Assembly: GCF_020177575.1 (NCBI RefSeq)
Contig: NZ_JAHTBK010000001.1
Location: forward strand, 930,001 to 994,000
Reading direction: 5' to 3'
Length of the DNA: 64,000 nucleotides
Source of the DNA: Hasllibacter sp. MH4015
GTDB taxonomy: Bacteria > Pseudomonadota > Alphaproteobacteria > Rhodobacterales > Rhodobacteraceae
Part shown: piece after piece, positions 55,905 to 64,000 of the stretch
Position numbering within the stretch: the first letter of the stretch is position 1
How the letters are laid out: each line of letters starts with the position of its first letter
Position numbers and translations under genes: made by a program
Notes under the pieces: model-generated
Seen by the model: only the letters and a program-made list of their open reading frames with translations
The model's database searches: none
What the model was told of the DNA's origin: nothing

Positions 55905-57558
55905 TGGCTTTTGCCTCCTCCGGGTAGAGCGCGGCCTTGAAGGGGGCAGCGCCCAATCGGCGATAGGTGTCGAGGAAGGTTTCCGCGGGCGAGGTGCGGA
56001 GATCGAGGTAGGCGCGCACAACGCGCTCGATGGCGTCGGTCACGTCGTCATAGGCAAAGCCGGGTCCGGCGCGCTCCCCGATCACGGCATCGGGGCCACC
56101 GTCGCCGCCCAACGTGATCTGATAGTTTTCCACCCCCGCCCGGTCGAGGCCAAGGATGCCGATATGGCCGACATGGTGATGGCCGCAGGCGTTGATGCAG
56201 CCTGAGATCTTGATCTTCAGCGGCCCGACCTCGTGTTCCAGCTTAAGCGCATCAAACCGTTCGGCAATTTCCTGCGCGACAGGAATGGAACGCGCGGTGG
56301 CCAGCGCGCAGTAATCCATGCCGGGGCAGGCGATGATGTCCGAGATCAGGCCGACATTTGCCGTCGCCAAACCAACCTCGGCCAGGGCCGCATGAACCGC
56401 GCGAAGGTGGCGCTTGGGCAGGTGCGGCAGGATCACGTTCTGCTCATGGGAAATGCGCAGTTCGTTGTGGGCATATTGCTCGGCAAGGTCCGCCAAAACA
56501 CGCATCTGATGGCTCGTCGCGTCGCCCGGCGTCGCGCCATGGGCTTTCGTGGAGACGGTCAGAATCGTGTAATCCGGGTGCCGATGTGCCACCGTGTTGG
56601 TGTCCACGAAGCTGCGGAACACCGGATCGTGCTGGTAGTGGGTCGGGAAGGCGCCTTGCCCGGCTGCGAAGGTGGGCGCGGCGAAGTCCGCCTCGATCCG
56701 TTTGAGCATGTCCATATCGGCGCCATTGAACGCGGCTTTGCGGGTCGCGAATTCGGCGTTCACACGGCGGCGGATTTCGTCGATGCCATTTTCATGGACC
56801 GTGATCTTGATACGTGCCTTGTATTTGTTGTCGCGCCGCCCGAGCAGGTTGTAGACCGCGACCGTCGCTTCCAGATATGGCAACAGATCGGGCAAGGCCA
56901 CGAAATCGTTGAGGATTTTGCCGATCATCGGCGTGCGCCCAAGGCCGCCGCCAACAAGGACGGTCGCGCCAAGCTGGCCCTCACGCTCCACCAGCCGCAG
57001 GCCGATATCGTGGGCAGCCGTGACGGCGCGGTCTTGGTCGGAGCCTGTCACTGCAATCTTGAACTTGCGGCCGAGGAACTGGAATTCCGGATGGTCGGTC
57101 GACCATTGGCGGATCAATTCGGCGATAGGGCGGGGATCGGCGACCTCTTCGGCGGCGGCGCCGGCGAAATGGTCAGCGGTGACATTGCGGATCGTATTGC
57201 CGGAGGTCTGGATGGCGTGCATTCCGACCTCACCCAGCGCGTCGAGCATGTCGGGCACGTCGCGCAATTCGGGCCAGTTGTACTGGATGTTCTGGCGCGT
57301 GGTGAAGTGGCCATAGCCCTTGTCCCAACGATCCGCGATCTTCGCCAATTGCCGCATTTGTGCAGCGTTCAGAGTGCCATAGGGGATGGCAACGCGCAGC
57401 ATATAGGCGTGCAACTGAAGATAGAGTCCGTTCATCAGGCGCAGCGGCTTGAACTCATACTCGGTCAGCGAGCCGTCGATGCGGCGCTCGACCTGCGCGC
57501 GGAATTGGGCGTTGCGCTCTGACAGGAAATCACGGTCGAAATCGGTGTAGGCGTACAT
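55894..57558 (-). CDS. cysI: Nitrite/sulfite reductase hemoprotein, CysI-like
   Basis: The 554-residue siroheme/[4Fe-4S] enzyme has N-terminal GTLNAAQMRQLAKIADRW and TTRQNIQYNW, and ligand cysteines in CPGMDYCALA and GCINACGHHHVGHIG. It reduces sulfite to sulfide with six electrons. The neighbours cysG and cysH favour sulfite over nitrite as the substrate. No CysJ flavoprotein is nearby, which fits a ferredoxin-dependent enzyme. It starts three bases after the DUF2849 gene. Confidence 0.93.
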   Translation of the reverse strand: MYAYTDFDRDFLSERNAQFRAQVERRIDGSLTEYEFKPLRLMNGLYLQLHAYMLRVAIPYGTLNAAQMRQLAKIADRWDKGYGHFTTRQNIQYNWPELRDVPDMLDALGEVGMHAIQTSGNTIRNVTADHFAGAAAEEVADPRPIAELIRQWSTDHPEFQFLGRKFKIAVTGSDQDRAVTAAHDIGLRLVEREGQLGATVLVGGGLGRTPMIGKILNDFVALPDLLPYLEATVAVYNLLGRRDNKYKARIKITVHENGIDEIRRRVNAEFATRKAAFNGADMDMLKRIEADFAAPTFAAGQGAFPTHYQHDPVFRSFVDTNTVAHRHPDYTILTVSTKAHGATPGDATSHQMRVLADLAEQYAHNELRISHEQNVILPHLPKRHLRAVHAALAEVGLATANVGLISDIIACPGMDYCALATARSIPVAQEIAERFDALKLEHEVGPLKIKISGCINACGHHHVGHIGILGLDRAGVENYQITLGGDGGPDAVIGERAGPGFAYDDVTDAIERVVRAYLDLRTSPAETFLDTYRRLGAAPFKAALYPEEAKANAA

Positions 57559-57561
57559 GGC

Positions 57562-57858
57562 TCAGACCTCCTGCTTTCCGTGCGCGTAATTGGAGGGACC
57601 ACGCGTGCGAAACGCCTCGCGAAAATGGACAGGTTCAGGGCCTTTGGGGCCGGTTCTTGCATCGGCGAGGTAGGGGCCCACCACCTCGTGGGCGAGCGCT
57701 TGGGCTTCCAGCAGGCGGATATCGGCGGTCGCTTGGTCCTCGATCAAATCGGCTTCTTCATGGCGGCGGGTCCAGTCGCCATGCTTGGTCAGGTAGACGA
57801 CGTCACCCTCAAGTAGGGCATTTGCGGTGACGACCTTGGGGGTGAATTGACGGGGCAT
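57562..57858 (-). CDS. DUF2849 family protein
   Basis: The 98-residue protein starts MPRQFTPKVVTANALLEGDV, has GDWTRRHEEADLIED and ends RTRGPSNYAHGKQEV. DUF2849 proteins are almost always encoded between cysG and cysI in alphaproteobacteria, and their role is unknown. The ATG overlaps the cysG stop (TGATG), so translation is coupled. Confidence 0.88.
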   Translation of the reverse strand: MPRQFTPKVVTANALLEGDVVYLTKHGDWTRRHEEADLIEDQATADIRLLEAQALAHEVVGPYLADARTGPKGPEPVHFREAFRTRGPSNYAHGKQEV

Positions 57859-59252
57859 CAGGCGAATTCCTCTTGCAGGGCAGGGAGTTGGGTCGCGGCT
57901 TGGCGGGGCGAGAGGCCGAGCATCAGGATGACCGGGCCGGTTGTGTCTGCCGCGTCGATATCGGCGGGCAGAGTGGAGAGATGGCTGGCGATGATGCGCA
58001 CGTCGGTGCGAGACGCATTCTCGACCGCCGTGACGGGCGTGTCTGGCGCTGCGCCGTGCATCAGCATACGGCCTTGGATGAACCGCGCACCCTTCGCGCC
58101 CATGTAGATCGCGGCGACCTGGCCGGGCTTCGTCAGGTTGCGCCAATCGTGTTCCGCAAAACCCTTCACATCGTGACCGGTCAGGAACCGCATGGCGGAG
58201 TTGCGGCCGCGCTTGGTCAAGCTCTGTCCAAGCTGCGCGGCGGCGGCATTGGCGGCGGTGATGCCCGGGACGATGGACCATTCGATGCCGTGTTCGTCGA
58301 GCACGTCGAGTTCTTCGTCCAGACGCCCATAGACACCGGGATCGCCGGATTTGAGGCGCACGACCTGCGCACCTTTCGCGGCATGTTCAACCATCAGCAC
58401 CCCGATATCCTCCTGCCGGGTGGACGGGCCGAAGCCTTGCTTACCGACGTCCAGAAGCGTGGCTTCCCGGCGGGCGAGTTCTAAGATTTCCGGCGCGACG
58501 AGGCGGTCATGGATCACAACATCGGCCTCGTCCAACAGCTTGCGGGCTTTGAGCGTGAGCAATTCAGGGTCGCCGGGGCCTGCGCCCACAAGGGCGACAT
58601 GGCCTGCGCGGTCTTCCGCGCTGATGTGGTCCACCAGCAGATCGCCAAGCGCCTGTTCGACGCCGGGTTCACCCGCGTTTGCAAGGGCTTCGGGGCCGAT
58701 CTTGAAGTAGTAGGATTGCCAGAAGTCGCGGCGCTTGCGGCCCCTGGGCAGCACGTTGACGGCGGACCGGAACCCTTTGCCGATGCGCGCAAGGATGCCG
58801 AGCGACGGGGGCAGTGCGGCCTCAAGGTCCGCTTTGATCTTGCGCGCCAGCACCGGGGCCGCGCCTTCGGTGCCGATGGCGACGGTGACGGGGTCACGGT
58901 CCACGATGGCGGGGGTGATGAAGGCCGAGCCGTCGAGGTTGTCGACGATGTTGACGAGCGCGCCGTCGGCGCGGGCGAGGCTGGCGATGCGGGCGTCTTC
59001 CGCGTCGTCCTCGGTCGCGGCATAGGCGAGCGAGGCGCAGAGTGCGTCGCCGGGCGCGAAAGCACGTTTAACGAGGCGCAGTTTGTGCTCAGCATCCCAT
59101 GCGATGATCTCGGGCGCCGCGTCTTCGGCGAACACTGTGACCTTCGCCTCGGTCTTCAGGATCAAGCGCAGTTTGGCCAGCGCCGCATCGCCGCCACCGG
59201 CCAAAACAACCCGGCGGTCGCGGAGATCGAGAAAGATCGGGAAGTGTCGCAT
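57858..59252 (-). CDS. cysG: Siroheme synthase (trifunctional)
   Basis: The 464-residue protein has an N-terminal precorrin-2 dehydrogenase/ferrochelatase half (FLDLRDRRVVLAGGGDAAL, VNIVDNLDGSAFITPAIVDR) and a C-terminal uroporphyrinogen-III methyltransferase half (VALVGAGPGDPELLTLKA, VVRLKSGDPGVYGRLDEEL). It makes siroheme for CysI. The start is MRHFPIFLDLRD, since the longer upstream frame crosses the divergent promoter region. It is the first gene of the cys operon. Confidence 0.95.
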   Translation of the reverse strand: MRHFPIFLDLRDRRVVLAGGGDAALAKLRLILKTEAKVTVFAEDAAPEIIAWDAEHKLRLVKRAFAPGDALCASLAYAATEDDAEDARIASLARADGALVNIVDNLDGSAFITPAIVDRDPVTVAIGTEGAAPVLARKIKADLEAALPPSLGILARIGKGFRSAVNVLPRGRKRRDFWQSYYFKIGPEALANAGEPGVEQALGDLLVDHISAEDRAGHVALVGAGPGDPELLTLKARKLLDEADVVIHDRLVAPEILELARREATLLDVGKQGFGPSTRQEDIGVLMVEHAAKGAQVVRLKSGDPGVYGRLDEELDVLDEHGIEWSIVPGITAANAAAAQLGQSLTKRGRNSAMRFLTGHDVKGFAEHDWRNLTKPGQVAAIYMGAKGARFIQGRMLMHGAAPDTPVTAVENASRTDVRIIASHLSTLPADIDAADTTGPVILMLGLSPRQAATQLPALQEEFA

Positions 59253-59394
59253 GGCGCGGAACCTTTGAAGCGTGTGTTCCCAGCAAGATAGAATTATTTC
59301 CCCCGGATTGGCAGATCGGGCTTGCTGAAAGGGACATCTGTTCTGTATTGCGCCGAGGCAGGAACCAACGTTCGCCAATGCAAGGATCACCCGA
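59253..59394. promoter_or_regulatory. Divergent control region between cysG and the Lrp-type regulator
   Basis: The 142-base shared promoter region contains CAGCAAG (59281-59287) and its inverted copy CTTGCTG (59321-59327), 33 bases apart around an AT-rich stretch. This layout is plausible for an Lrp-family operator. Assignment is by symmetry and position only. Confidence 0.35.
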
Positions 59395-59871
59395 ATGACC
59401 GTTCAAATCGACGCGCTGGACCGGAAAATCCTCGTGGCCTTGCAGGAGGATGCAAGCCGATCCCTGGACGAGATTGCCAAGATCGTGGGGTCATCCAAGA
59501 CGCCCGTCTGGACGCGGATTCGGAAGATGCGGGAGGCGGGCATCATTGGCCAGCAGACGGTTATGCTGGACGCGGAGGCCTTGGGGTTAGAGGCTTGTTT
59601 TTTCGTGCTTATCCGCACGTCCGAGCATGAGGCGGAGTGGCAGAACAAGTTCCTCCGCACGCTACGGGAACGTGCGGAGGTGATGGAGGCGCACCGGCTG
59701 GCGGGCGACATTGATTACATCCTGAAAGTGCGCGTGGCCAACGCGCGGGCCTATGACGAATTCTACCAGGCGCTGATCTCGGAAGTGCGGATCTACAACG
59801 TCACGGCCCTTCTGAGCATGGAAGAGATCAAATCAACGCCGCTTCTGCCATTGGCTTCAGTTCCGTCTTGA
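59395..59871 (+). CDS. Lrp/AsnC family transcriptional regulator
   Basis: The 158-residue protein has an N-terminal helix-turn-helix (DRKILVALQEDASRSLDEIA, SSKTPVWTRIRKMREAGII) and a RAM ligand-binding domain (VMEAHRLAGDIDYILKVRV, VTALLSMEEIKSTPLLPL). Lrp proteins sense amino acids, and the divergent cysG suggests that this one senses a sulfur amino acid and controls the cys operon. Its 3' end overlaps the convergent hydrolase/OsmC gene by 44 bases. Confidence 0.92.
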   Translation: MTVQIDALDRKILVALQEDASRSLDEIAKIVGSSKTPVWTRIRKMREAGIIGQQTVMLDAEALGLEACFFVLIRTSEHEAEWQNKFLRTLRERAEVMEAHRLAGDIDYILKVRVANARAYDEFYQALISEVRIYNVTALLSMEEIKSTPLLPLASVPS

Positions 59872-61060
59872 TATGCGCGCCCGCTTCCAGCGAACGGTGG
59901 ACGGGGCATTTATCGGCAATCTCCAACAGACGCTCGCGCTGTTCGTCGTCCAGCGCGCCCTTGAGTGTGATCTTCCGCGTGAATTGATCGAGCGGGCCGA
60001 TATCGACGCCCGCATCCTGTGCGTGGACGCGGTTGTGGGTGACATCGACGCTGACATGATCGAGCGGCCATTTCTTGCGGCGCGCATACATGCGAATGGT
60101 CATCGAGGTGCAGGCGCCGAGACCGGCGGCGAGGAATTGGTACGGCGTCAGGCCCTGATCGGTGCCGCCATAGCTTTCGGGCTCATCGGCCACGACATGG
60201 TGCTTCGGCCCGGCATGGACATCTTGCCGGAAGCCAGCCGGGTCAACCTCATCCACGCGGGTGACGCCCTCGGGCGCGCCGATTGGTGGGGCAGGGGGTT
60301 TGAGGTCGAGGTATTTGCCGGCCCATGATGCGATCACATCAGCGGCGTATTCCGCATCCTCTGCCCGGCTCACCAAATGGTCGGCGTCGTCGAGGGTGAC
60401 GAAGCTCTTGGGGTGTTTCGCGGCAAGGAAGATGCGGGTCGCATTCTCGATCCCCACAACCGCGTCGCGGGGCGCGTGCAGAACCAGAAGCGCACTGCCT
60501 AGGGCCGCGATGTCCGGCGCGAGCTTGGAGGCTTTCACATCCTCCACGAACCCGGCCCCGATGCGGATCGGACGACCGCCCAGGATCACGTCGCCCGCGC
60601 CTTCATTGACGATGGCATCTAGCGCGTCGTTGAAATTGTGGGTGACATGCTCGGGGTCGAACGGCGCGCCGATGGTCACGACGGCTTTCGTAGACGCGAT
60701 CCGGCCAGCCGCGCGCAGAACAGCCGCGCCACCAAGCGAATGCCCGATAATGAGCGACGGCGCCATGTCCCGGGCGGCCAATGCGTCGGCGGCGGCGATC
60801 AGATCGCCGACATTGGAGGTGAAGGACGTGTTCTCGAACTCACCCTTGGAATGGCCGAGCCCGGTGAAGTCGAATCGCAAGACGGCAATACCCTGCGCCG
60901 CCAGCCGCGCCGCGATCCGGCGGGAGGCCGCGATATCCTTGCCGCAGGTGAAGCAATGGGCGATCAGCGCCGTGGCGAGGTGCGGACCGTCCGGCAGGTC
61001 CAGGCGGGCGGCAAGAGGCTCTCCGGAATGGCCGGGGAAGGTGAAGCGTTCGGTTGGCAT
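59828..61060 (-). CDS. Alpha/beta hydrolase fused to OsmC-like domain
   Basis: The 410-residue protein carries a hydrolase domain (about 1-255) with nucleophile elbow IIGHSLGGAAV and likely His near DDADHLVSR. A C-terminal OsmC domain (about 270-410) has conserved cysteines in GLGACTSMTIRMYA and DKCPVHRSL. OsmC domains are thiol peroxidases acting on organic hydroperoxides. The fusion is a known architecture whose substrate is unclear. The start is MPTERFTFPGHSGE. Confidence 0.9.
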   Translation of the reverse strand: MPTERFTFPGHSGEPLAARLDLPDGPHLATALIAHCFTCGKDIAASRRIAARLAAQGIAVLRFDFTGLGHSKGEFENTSFTSNVGDLIAAADALAARDMAPSLIIGHSLGGAAVLRAAGRIASTKAVVTIGAPFDPEHVTHNFNDALDAIVNEGAGDVILGGRPIRIGAGFVEDVKASKLAPDIAALGSALLVLHAPRDAVVGIENATRIFLAAKHPKSFVTLDDADHLVSRAEDAEYAADVIASWAGKYLDLKPPAPPIGAPEGVTRVDEVDPAGFRQDVHAGPKHHVVADEPESYGGTDQGLTPYQFLAAGLGACTSMTIRMYARRKKWPLDHVSVDVTHNRVHAQDAGVDIGPLDQFTRKITLKGALDDEQRERLLEIADKCPVHRSLEAGAHIKTELKPMAEAALI

Positions 61061-61242
61061 GGTCGGTGTCCCTTTAACTGGTACGACCATGTGGGCGAAG
61101 GACCGCCTGCCGCAAGTCATGTGACAATGTCTTCACGCGCGCGTGCAGTCGCGTGCTCAGGTCGTGACCGATTGAGCGCCGCCCCCGTGCGCAGATGGAG
61201 GGTGGCGGTGCGCCCGTGCGGCAGTGGTTCGTCGGCCTGCGC

Positions 61243-62574
61243 CTACGCATTCCCCATCAGGGCGGCATCAAACGGATAGGTCGTCAGGTTCTCGTACCCG
61301 TCCTCGGTGATCAGCACCTGATCTTCCAGCTTGATGCAGAAATCACCGCCCTCTTCGCCGATCAGGGCTTCGACGCACAGCATCATGCCCGGTTCCAACT
61401 CGTAATCGAAGGCGCTGTCGTGGTGGTGATCGGGGTAACCCACATGGGGCCATTCATCGCAAAGGCCCACGCCGTGCATCTGGCAGGAATATTTCCGTTG
61501 CCAGTACTTGTCGGCCAGTTTGTGGCCATTGTGGACCAGGTCGTTGATGGAGCGGCCCGGTTTCAGGCGATCCATGTTGACCGTGATATGCTCCACCCCG
61601 TGTTTCATCGCCTCGATCATGTCGGGGCGAGGTTTCTCGGGGCCGGTCCACCAGGTCCGTGAGATGTCGACGCACAGGCCGTAGCAGCCGATCAGGTCGG
61701 TATCGAGGGCGCTGATCTCGTTGGCTTGCAAGGTGCGTGGGCCGCATTCCTGGAACCAAGGATTGGTGCGGGGCCCTGAAGAAAAGAGCCGTGTCTCGAT
61801 CCATTCACCGCCACGCTTGATGTTTTCGGAATGCAGGACCGCCCAGACCTCATCCTCTGTCCGGCCGGGCACGATGGCGTCTTCCATGGCCTTGAGGGAT
61901 GCCTCGCACGCATGCACGGCGCAGCGCATGGCGAGAATCTCATCGGGGCCTTTAATCTTGCGGGCATGTTCGGTGATGAATTCCCCATCGCGGAGGTCGA
62001 AGCCGCGCGCTTCCAATGCGCGGGCGCCATGGAGCATGATCTTGTCGACGGCAAGGCGTGAGTTGCCGCCCGCATGGGCGGCCATGACCTCGGCCACCTG
62101 CCCGCTGAACTCCTCCGCCGCCACGTCGCCGCGATCGCCGGTGGAGAAATAGAACATCGAAGCGCCAGAGCGGACTTCGCGGACCAAGGGGTTATGATCG
62201 GCAAGAAACGGCGAGTTCTTGTATTCCCAGAGAACCATGTAACCGTCAGCGCAGACCAGGCAGGCACGGAAAGGATTGTGGGTGTTCCACAACTGCATGT
62301 TCGTGGTGTCCGTGGCGTAGCGAATATTGAGCGGGTCGAACATCAACACGCCGCCGGTCTCGGTTGCGGCCAGCTGCCCCACGAGCCGGTCGAGCCGGAA
62401 TTGCCGCAAGCCTTGCAGGTTGGGCAATGTCAGGCCCGCCGCGTCCCATTCGGCGTAGGCCAGTGGCGTCGGCCCGATCTCGATACGGTCATTGTCGTTG
62501 AGCGTTCCGTCGGGCAGGTTCAGGCCGTGGGCGGGGTCGATCTTGCGGACGTTGCGGCGATAGGCTTGGTTCAT
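61243..62574 (-). CDS. dddP: DMSP lyase DddP
   Basis: The 443-residue M24-peptidase-fold enzyme cleaves dimethylsulfoniopropionate to DMS and acrylate. Highly DddP-like blocks are NDNDRIEIGPTPLAYAEWD, MFDPLNIRYATDTTNMQLWN and ASGP-like SSGPRTNPWFQECGPR. Metal ligands Asp291, Asp293, Asp303, His367, Glu402 and Glu417 correspond to the six ligands described for Ruegeria DddP. I start it at MNQAYRRN, because GGGAG then has six-base spacing. An ATG two codons upstream leaves one base. Confidence 0.93.
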   Translation of the reverse strand: MNQAYRRNVRKIDPAHGLNLPDGTLNDNDRIEIGPTPLAYAEWDAAGLTLPNLQGLRQFRLDRLVGQLAATETGGVLMFDPLNIRYATDTTNMQLWNTHNPFRACLVCADGYMVLWEYKNSPFLADHNPLVREVRSGASMFYFSTGDRGDVAAEEFSGQVAEVMAAHAGGNSRLAVDKIMLHGARALEARGFDLRDGEFITEHARKIKGPDEILAMRCAVHACEASLKAMEDAIVPGRTEDEVWAVLHSENIKRGGEWIETRLFSSGPRTNPWFQECGPRTLQANEISALDTDLIGCYGLCVDISRTWWTGPEKPRPDMIEAMKHGVEHITVNMDRLKPGRSINDLVHNGHKLADKYWQRKYSCQMHGVGLCDEWPHVGYPDHHHDSAFDYELEPGMMLCVEALIGEEGGDFCIKLEDQVLITEDGYENLTTYPFDAALMGNA

Positions 62575-62654
62575 ACTCATCTCCCTTGCCAATTCAGCGT
62601 GGCGCAGGGAAACGGGCGCAATCGCGCCGGATTGCGGCATGGGATGCGTCGGAA

Positions 62655-63449
62655 ATGGACCAAATCCTGCAAGATCAACTGCCCACAGCCCCTTGGATGG
62701 CGGAGGCCACGCGGCGCTTGCCGGGTATGCAGCCGCTGGCGGAGGGCGAGGATTGGCTGCAGCGGGACGAGGCCTTCGCGGCACAGATGGCGTTGCGGGA
62801 TCGTCTTGTACGGACCCGGCCGGGGGAGGTGATTGCGGACGTGCCGGGCTCCGATAAAGGCACCGCGGAGCTCTACGAGCGCGTTCTGGCCCACCTTCGC
62901 CAGGACGCGGGATACACGTGGGCCGACACATCCTGCCGACGTCCGGACGGGGTCGAAGTGACGTTGGAGCCGACAGATCCGCTTGGTACTTTGGCGCGGT
63001 TGGTGCAGCAGGATCTTTGCCTGTTGGAGAAGCCCGCAGGCGCGCGGGAGCATGTGTTGACGGCGGCGATCCTGTGTTTTCCCGCCTCGTGGTCCCTGCA
63101 CGAAAAGATCGGGCGACCACTCACGACGATCCACGATCCGGTCTCGCCCTATGACGCAAGAATGGCGGGGCGGGTGCAGCGATTGTTCGACCATCTGCGG
63201 GTCGATACCGCCCTTTGGCGGCAGAATGCGCTGATTTATCGTGACCCGCGGCTTTTCCAGCCGCGAAGACAAGCGGATCCGCGGATGGATCGGGACGGCG
63301 GCGGTTTCCTCCGATCCGAGCGGCAGACGATCATGCGATTGAAAGACAGCCGGGCGGTCGTGTTCTCCATCCATACTTATGTTGTGGCACTCGATGCGTT
63401 GACGGAGGAGCAGCGGGCCGGGTTGGGAGAGGTCGCGCACCCAACCTGA
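62655..63449 (+). CDS. Heme-dependent oxidative N-demethylase-like protein (DUF3445)
   Basis: The 264-residue protein matches the DUF3445/HODM-type family: RRLPGMQPLAEGEDWLQRDE, LARLVQQDLCLLEKP, LCFPASWSLHEKIGRPLTTIH, and the C-terminal RSERQTIMRLKDSRAVVFSI. The family binds heme and removes methyl groups from amines, including dimethylamine in marine bacteria. It is divergent from dddP with 80 bases between them. No reductase or ferredoxin partner genes are in the window. Confidence 0.82.
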   Translation: MDQILQDQLPTAPWMAEATRRLPGMQPLAEGEDWLQRDEAFAAQMALRDRLVRTRPGEVIADVPGSDKGTAELYERVLAHLRQDAGYTWADTSCRRPDGVEVTLEPTDPLGTLARLVQQDLCLLEKPAGAREHVLTAAILCFPASWSLHEKIGRPLTTIHDPVSPYDARMAGRVQRLFDHLRVDTALWRQNALIYRDPRLFQPRRQADPRMDRDGGGFLRSERQTIMRLKDSRAVVFSIHTYVVALDALTEEQRAGLGEVAHPT

Positions 63450-63499
63450 ATGGGTGGTCGGGGCCCACACGCGTTTGCGATTGCGTTGGCACGCAGCCA

Positions 63500-63569
63500 T
63501 ACGGGCCCATGGCCCGTTCCGGGGCGCGGCCCCGGACCCCGGGATATTTGGAGCACATGGAAGACAGGC
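63500..63569 (+). repeat. Intergenic repeat with GATATTTGG core and double hairpin (copy 5)
   Basis: Two hairpins, ACGGGCC/GGCCCGT and TCCGGGGC/GCCCCGGA, are followed by CCCCGGGATATTTGGAGCAC and ATGGAAGACAGG. The core matches the coxL-coxM copy. It lies between convergent gene ends. Confidence 0.82.
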
Positions 63570-63584
63570 GCCGTAATCGTCGGC

Positions 63585-64000
63585 TCAAGTTCTGAAATGC
63601 TTGGAAAGTTTCAGGCCCTGGCCCTGGTAATTCGACGCGATGTCCACCCCGTAGAGCTGTGAGGGTGCGGCGGCCATGCGTTCGTAGACGAGGCGACCCA
63701 CGGTCTGCCCGTGTTCGAGCACGAACGGGCTTTCGTGGCAGCGAACCTCCAGCACGCCGCGCGCGGGCACGCCATGGCCGAAGCCGGGGTCGAAAAAGCC
63801 CGCGTAATGCACCCGGAATTCGCCGACCATGGCCAGATAAGGGGCCATTTCGGCGGCGCAATCGGGCGGAATGGTCACGGCTTCGCGGCTGACGAGAATG
63901 TAGAAGGCACCGGGATCAAGGATGATGCGGCCTTGATCCGTGTGCAGCTCCTCCCAGAAATCCGCGATCTCGTGTGTACCAATCCGGGTCAGGTCGATGA
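63585..64000 (-). CDS. dcd: 2'-deoxycytidine 5'-triphosphate deaminase, C-terminal part
   Basis: The last 138 residues of a dCTP deaminase/dUTPase-fold protein are present, and the 5' part is outside the window. Features are GRIILDPGAFYILVSREAVT, IPPDCAAEMAPYLAMVGEFR, HYAGFFDPGFGHG and the terminal YQGQGLKLSKHF. It deaminates dCTP to dUTP for thymidylate synthesis. The sequence is of the long alphaproteobacterial type. Confidence 0.88.
   Translation of the reverse strand, partial: IDLTRIGTHEIADFWEELHTDQGRIILDPGAFYILVSREAVTIPPDCAAEMAPYLAMVGEFRVHYAGFFDPGFGHGVPARGVLEVRCHESPFVLEHGQTVGRLVYERMAAAPSQLYGVDIASNYQGQGLKLSKHFRT

Noticed and set aside
61243-62574. Xaa-Pro aminopeptidase (M24) label
   Set aside because: Fold and metal ligands are shared, but the sequence blocks are those of DddP.

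Overview
The window is GC-rich, densely coded chromosomal DNA from an alphaproteobacterium, almost certainly a marine Rhodobacteraceae member (Roseobacter group). The indicators are a DddP-type DMSP lyase, a form II CO-dehydrogenase-like (cox) cluster, a urease cluster, paired GAPDH genes near pdhABC, a DUF2849/DUF934 cys cluster, and a family of short intergenic repeats built on a GATATTT or GGTATTTT core next to GC-rich hairpins. I saw no tRNA, rRNA, CRISPR array, insertion sequence or prophage.

Layout. 1-13.5 kb (mostly minus strand): central carbon block tkt, two gap genes, pgk, class I fda, ftsB and pdhA-pdhB-small ORF-pdhC. Within it lie a small conserved-looking membrane peptide beside gap, a cupin, a 2OG-Fe(II) oxygenase, a frameshifted GFA-family gene and a DUF808 protein. 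13.8-17.3 kb: a coiled-coil protein with zapA, an SDR, bioY and a secreted protein. 17.2-31.7 kb (mostly minus): purF, cvpA, radA, small membrane proteins including a PqiA-like one, mlaF-mlaE, alr, a FosA-like gene, dnaB, pyrE and pyrC. A plus-strand island (19.5-21.5 kb) carrying a winged-helix/hydrolase fusion separates cvpA from purF.

32-39 kb: urease operon ureDAB-[LprI-like, Tat cyclase, CMD protein]-ureCEFG. 40-51.4 kb: cox-type molybdenum hydroxylase region, with a MoxR ATPase, a secreted Notch-like repeat protein, a CoxE/VWA protein, an OmpA-family protein, an XdhC-like protein, a molybdopterin-binding protein and the S, L and M subunits. The L subunit carries the form II signature AYRGAGR. 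51.5-53.8 kb: an acetyltransferase, infC (probably with an AUA start) and an Ala/Glu repeat protein. 53.8-59.9 kb: assimilatory sulfate reduction (fpr, DUF934, cysH, cysI, DUF2849, cysG) with a divergent Lrp-type regulator. 59.8-64 kb: a hydrolase/OsmC fusion, dddP, a heme-dependent N-demethylase-like gene and the 3' part of dcd.

Functional picture: glycolysis/gluconeogenesis feeding pyruvate dehydrogenase, nucleotide synthesis, nitrogen from urea, sulfur from sulfate and DMSP, and a molybdenum hydroxylase of unknown substrate. Many neighbouring genes overlap by ATGA or TGATG, which implies translational coupling.
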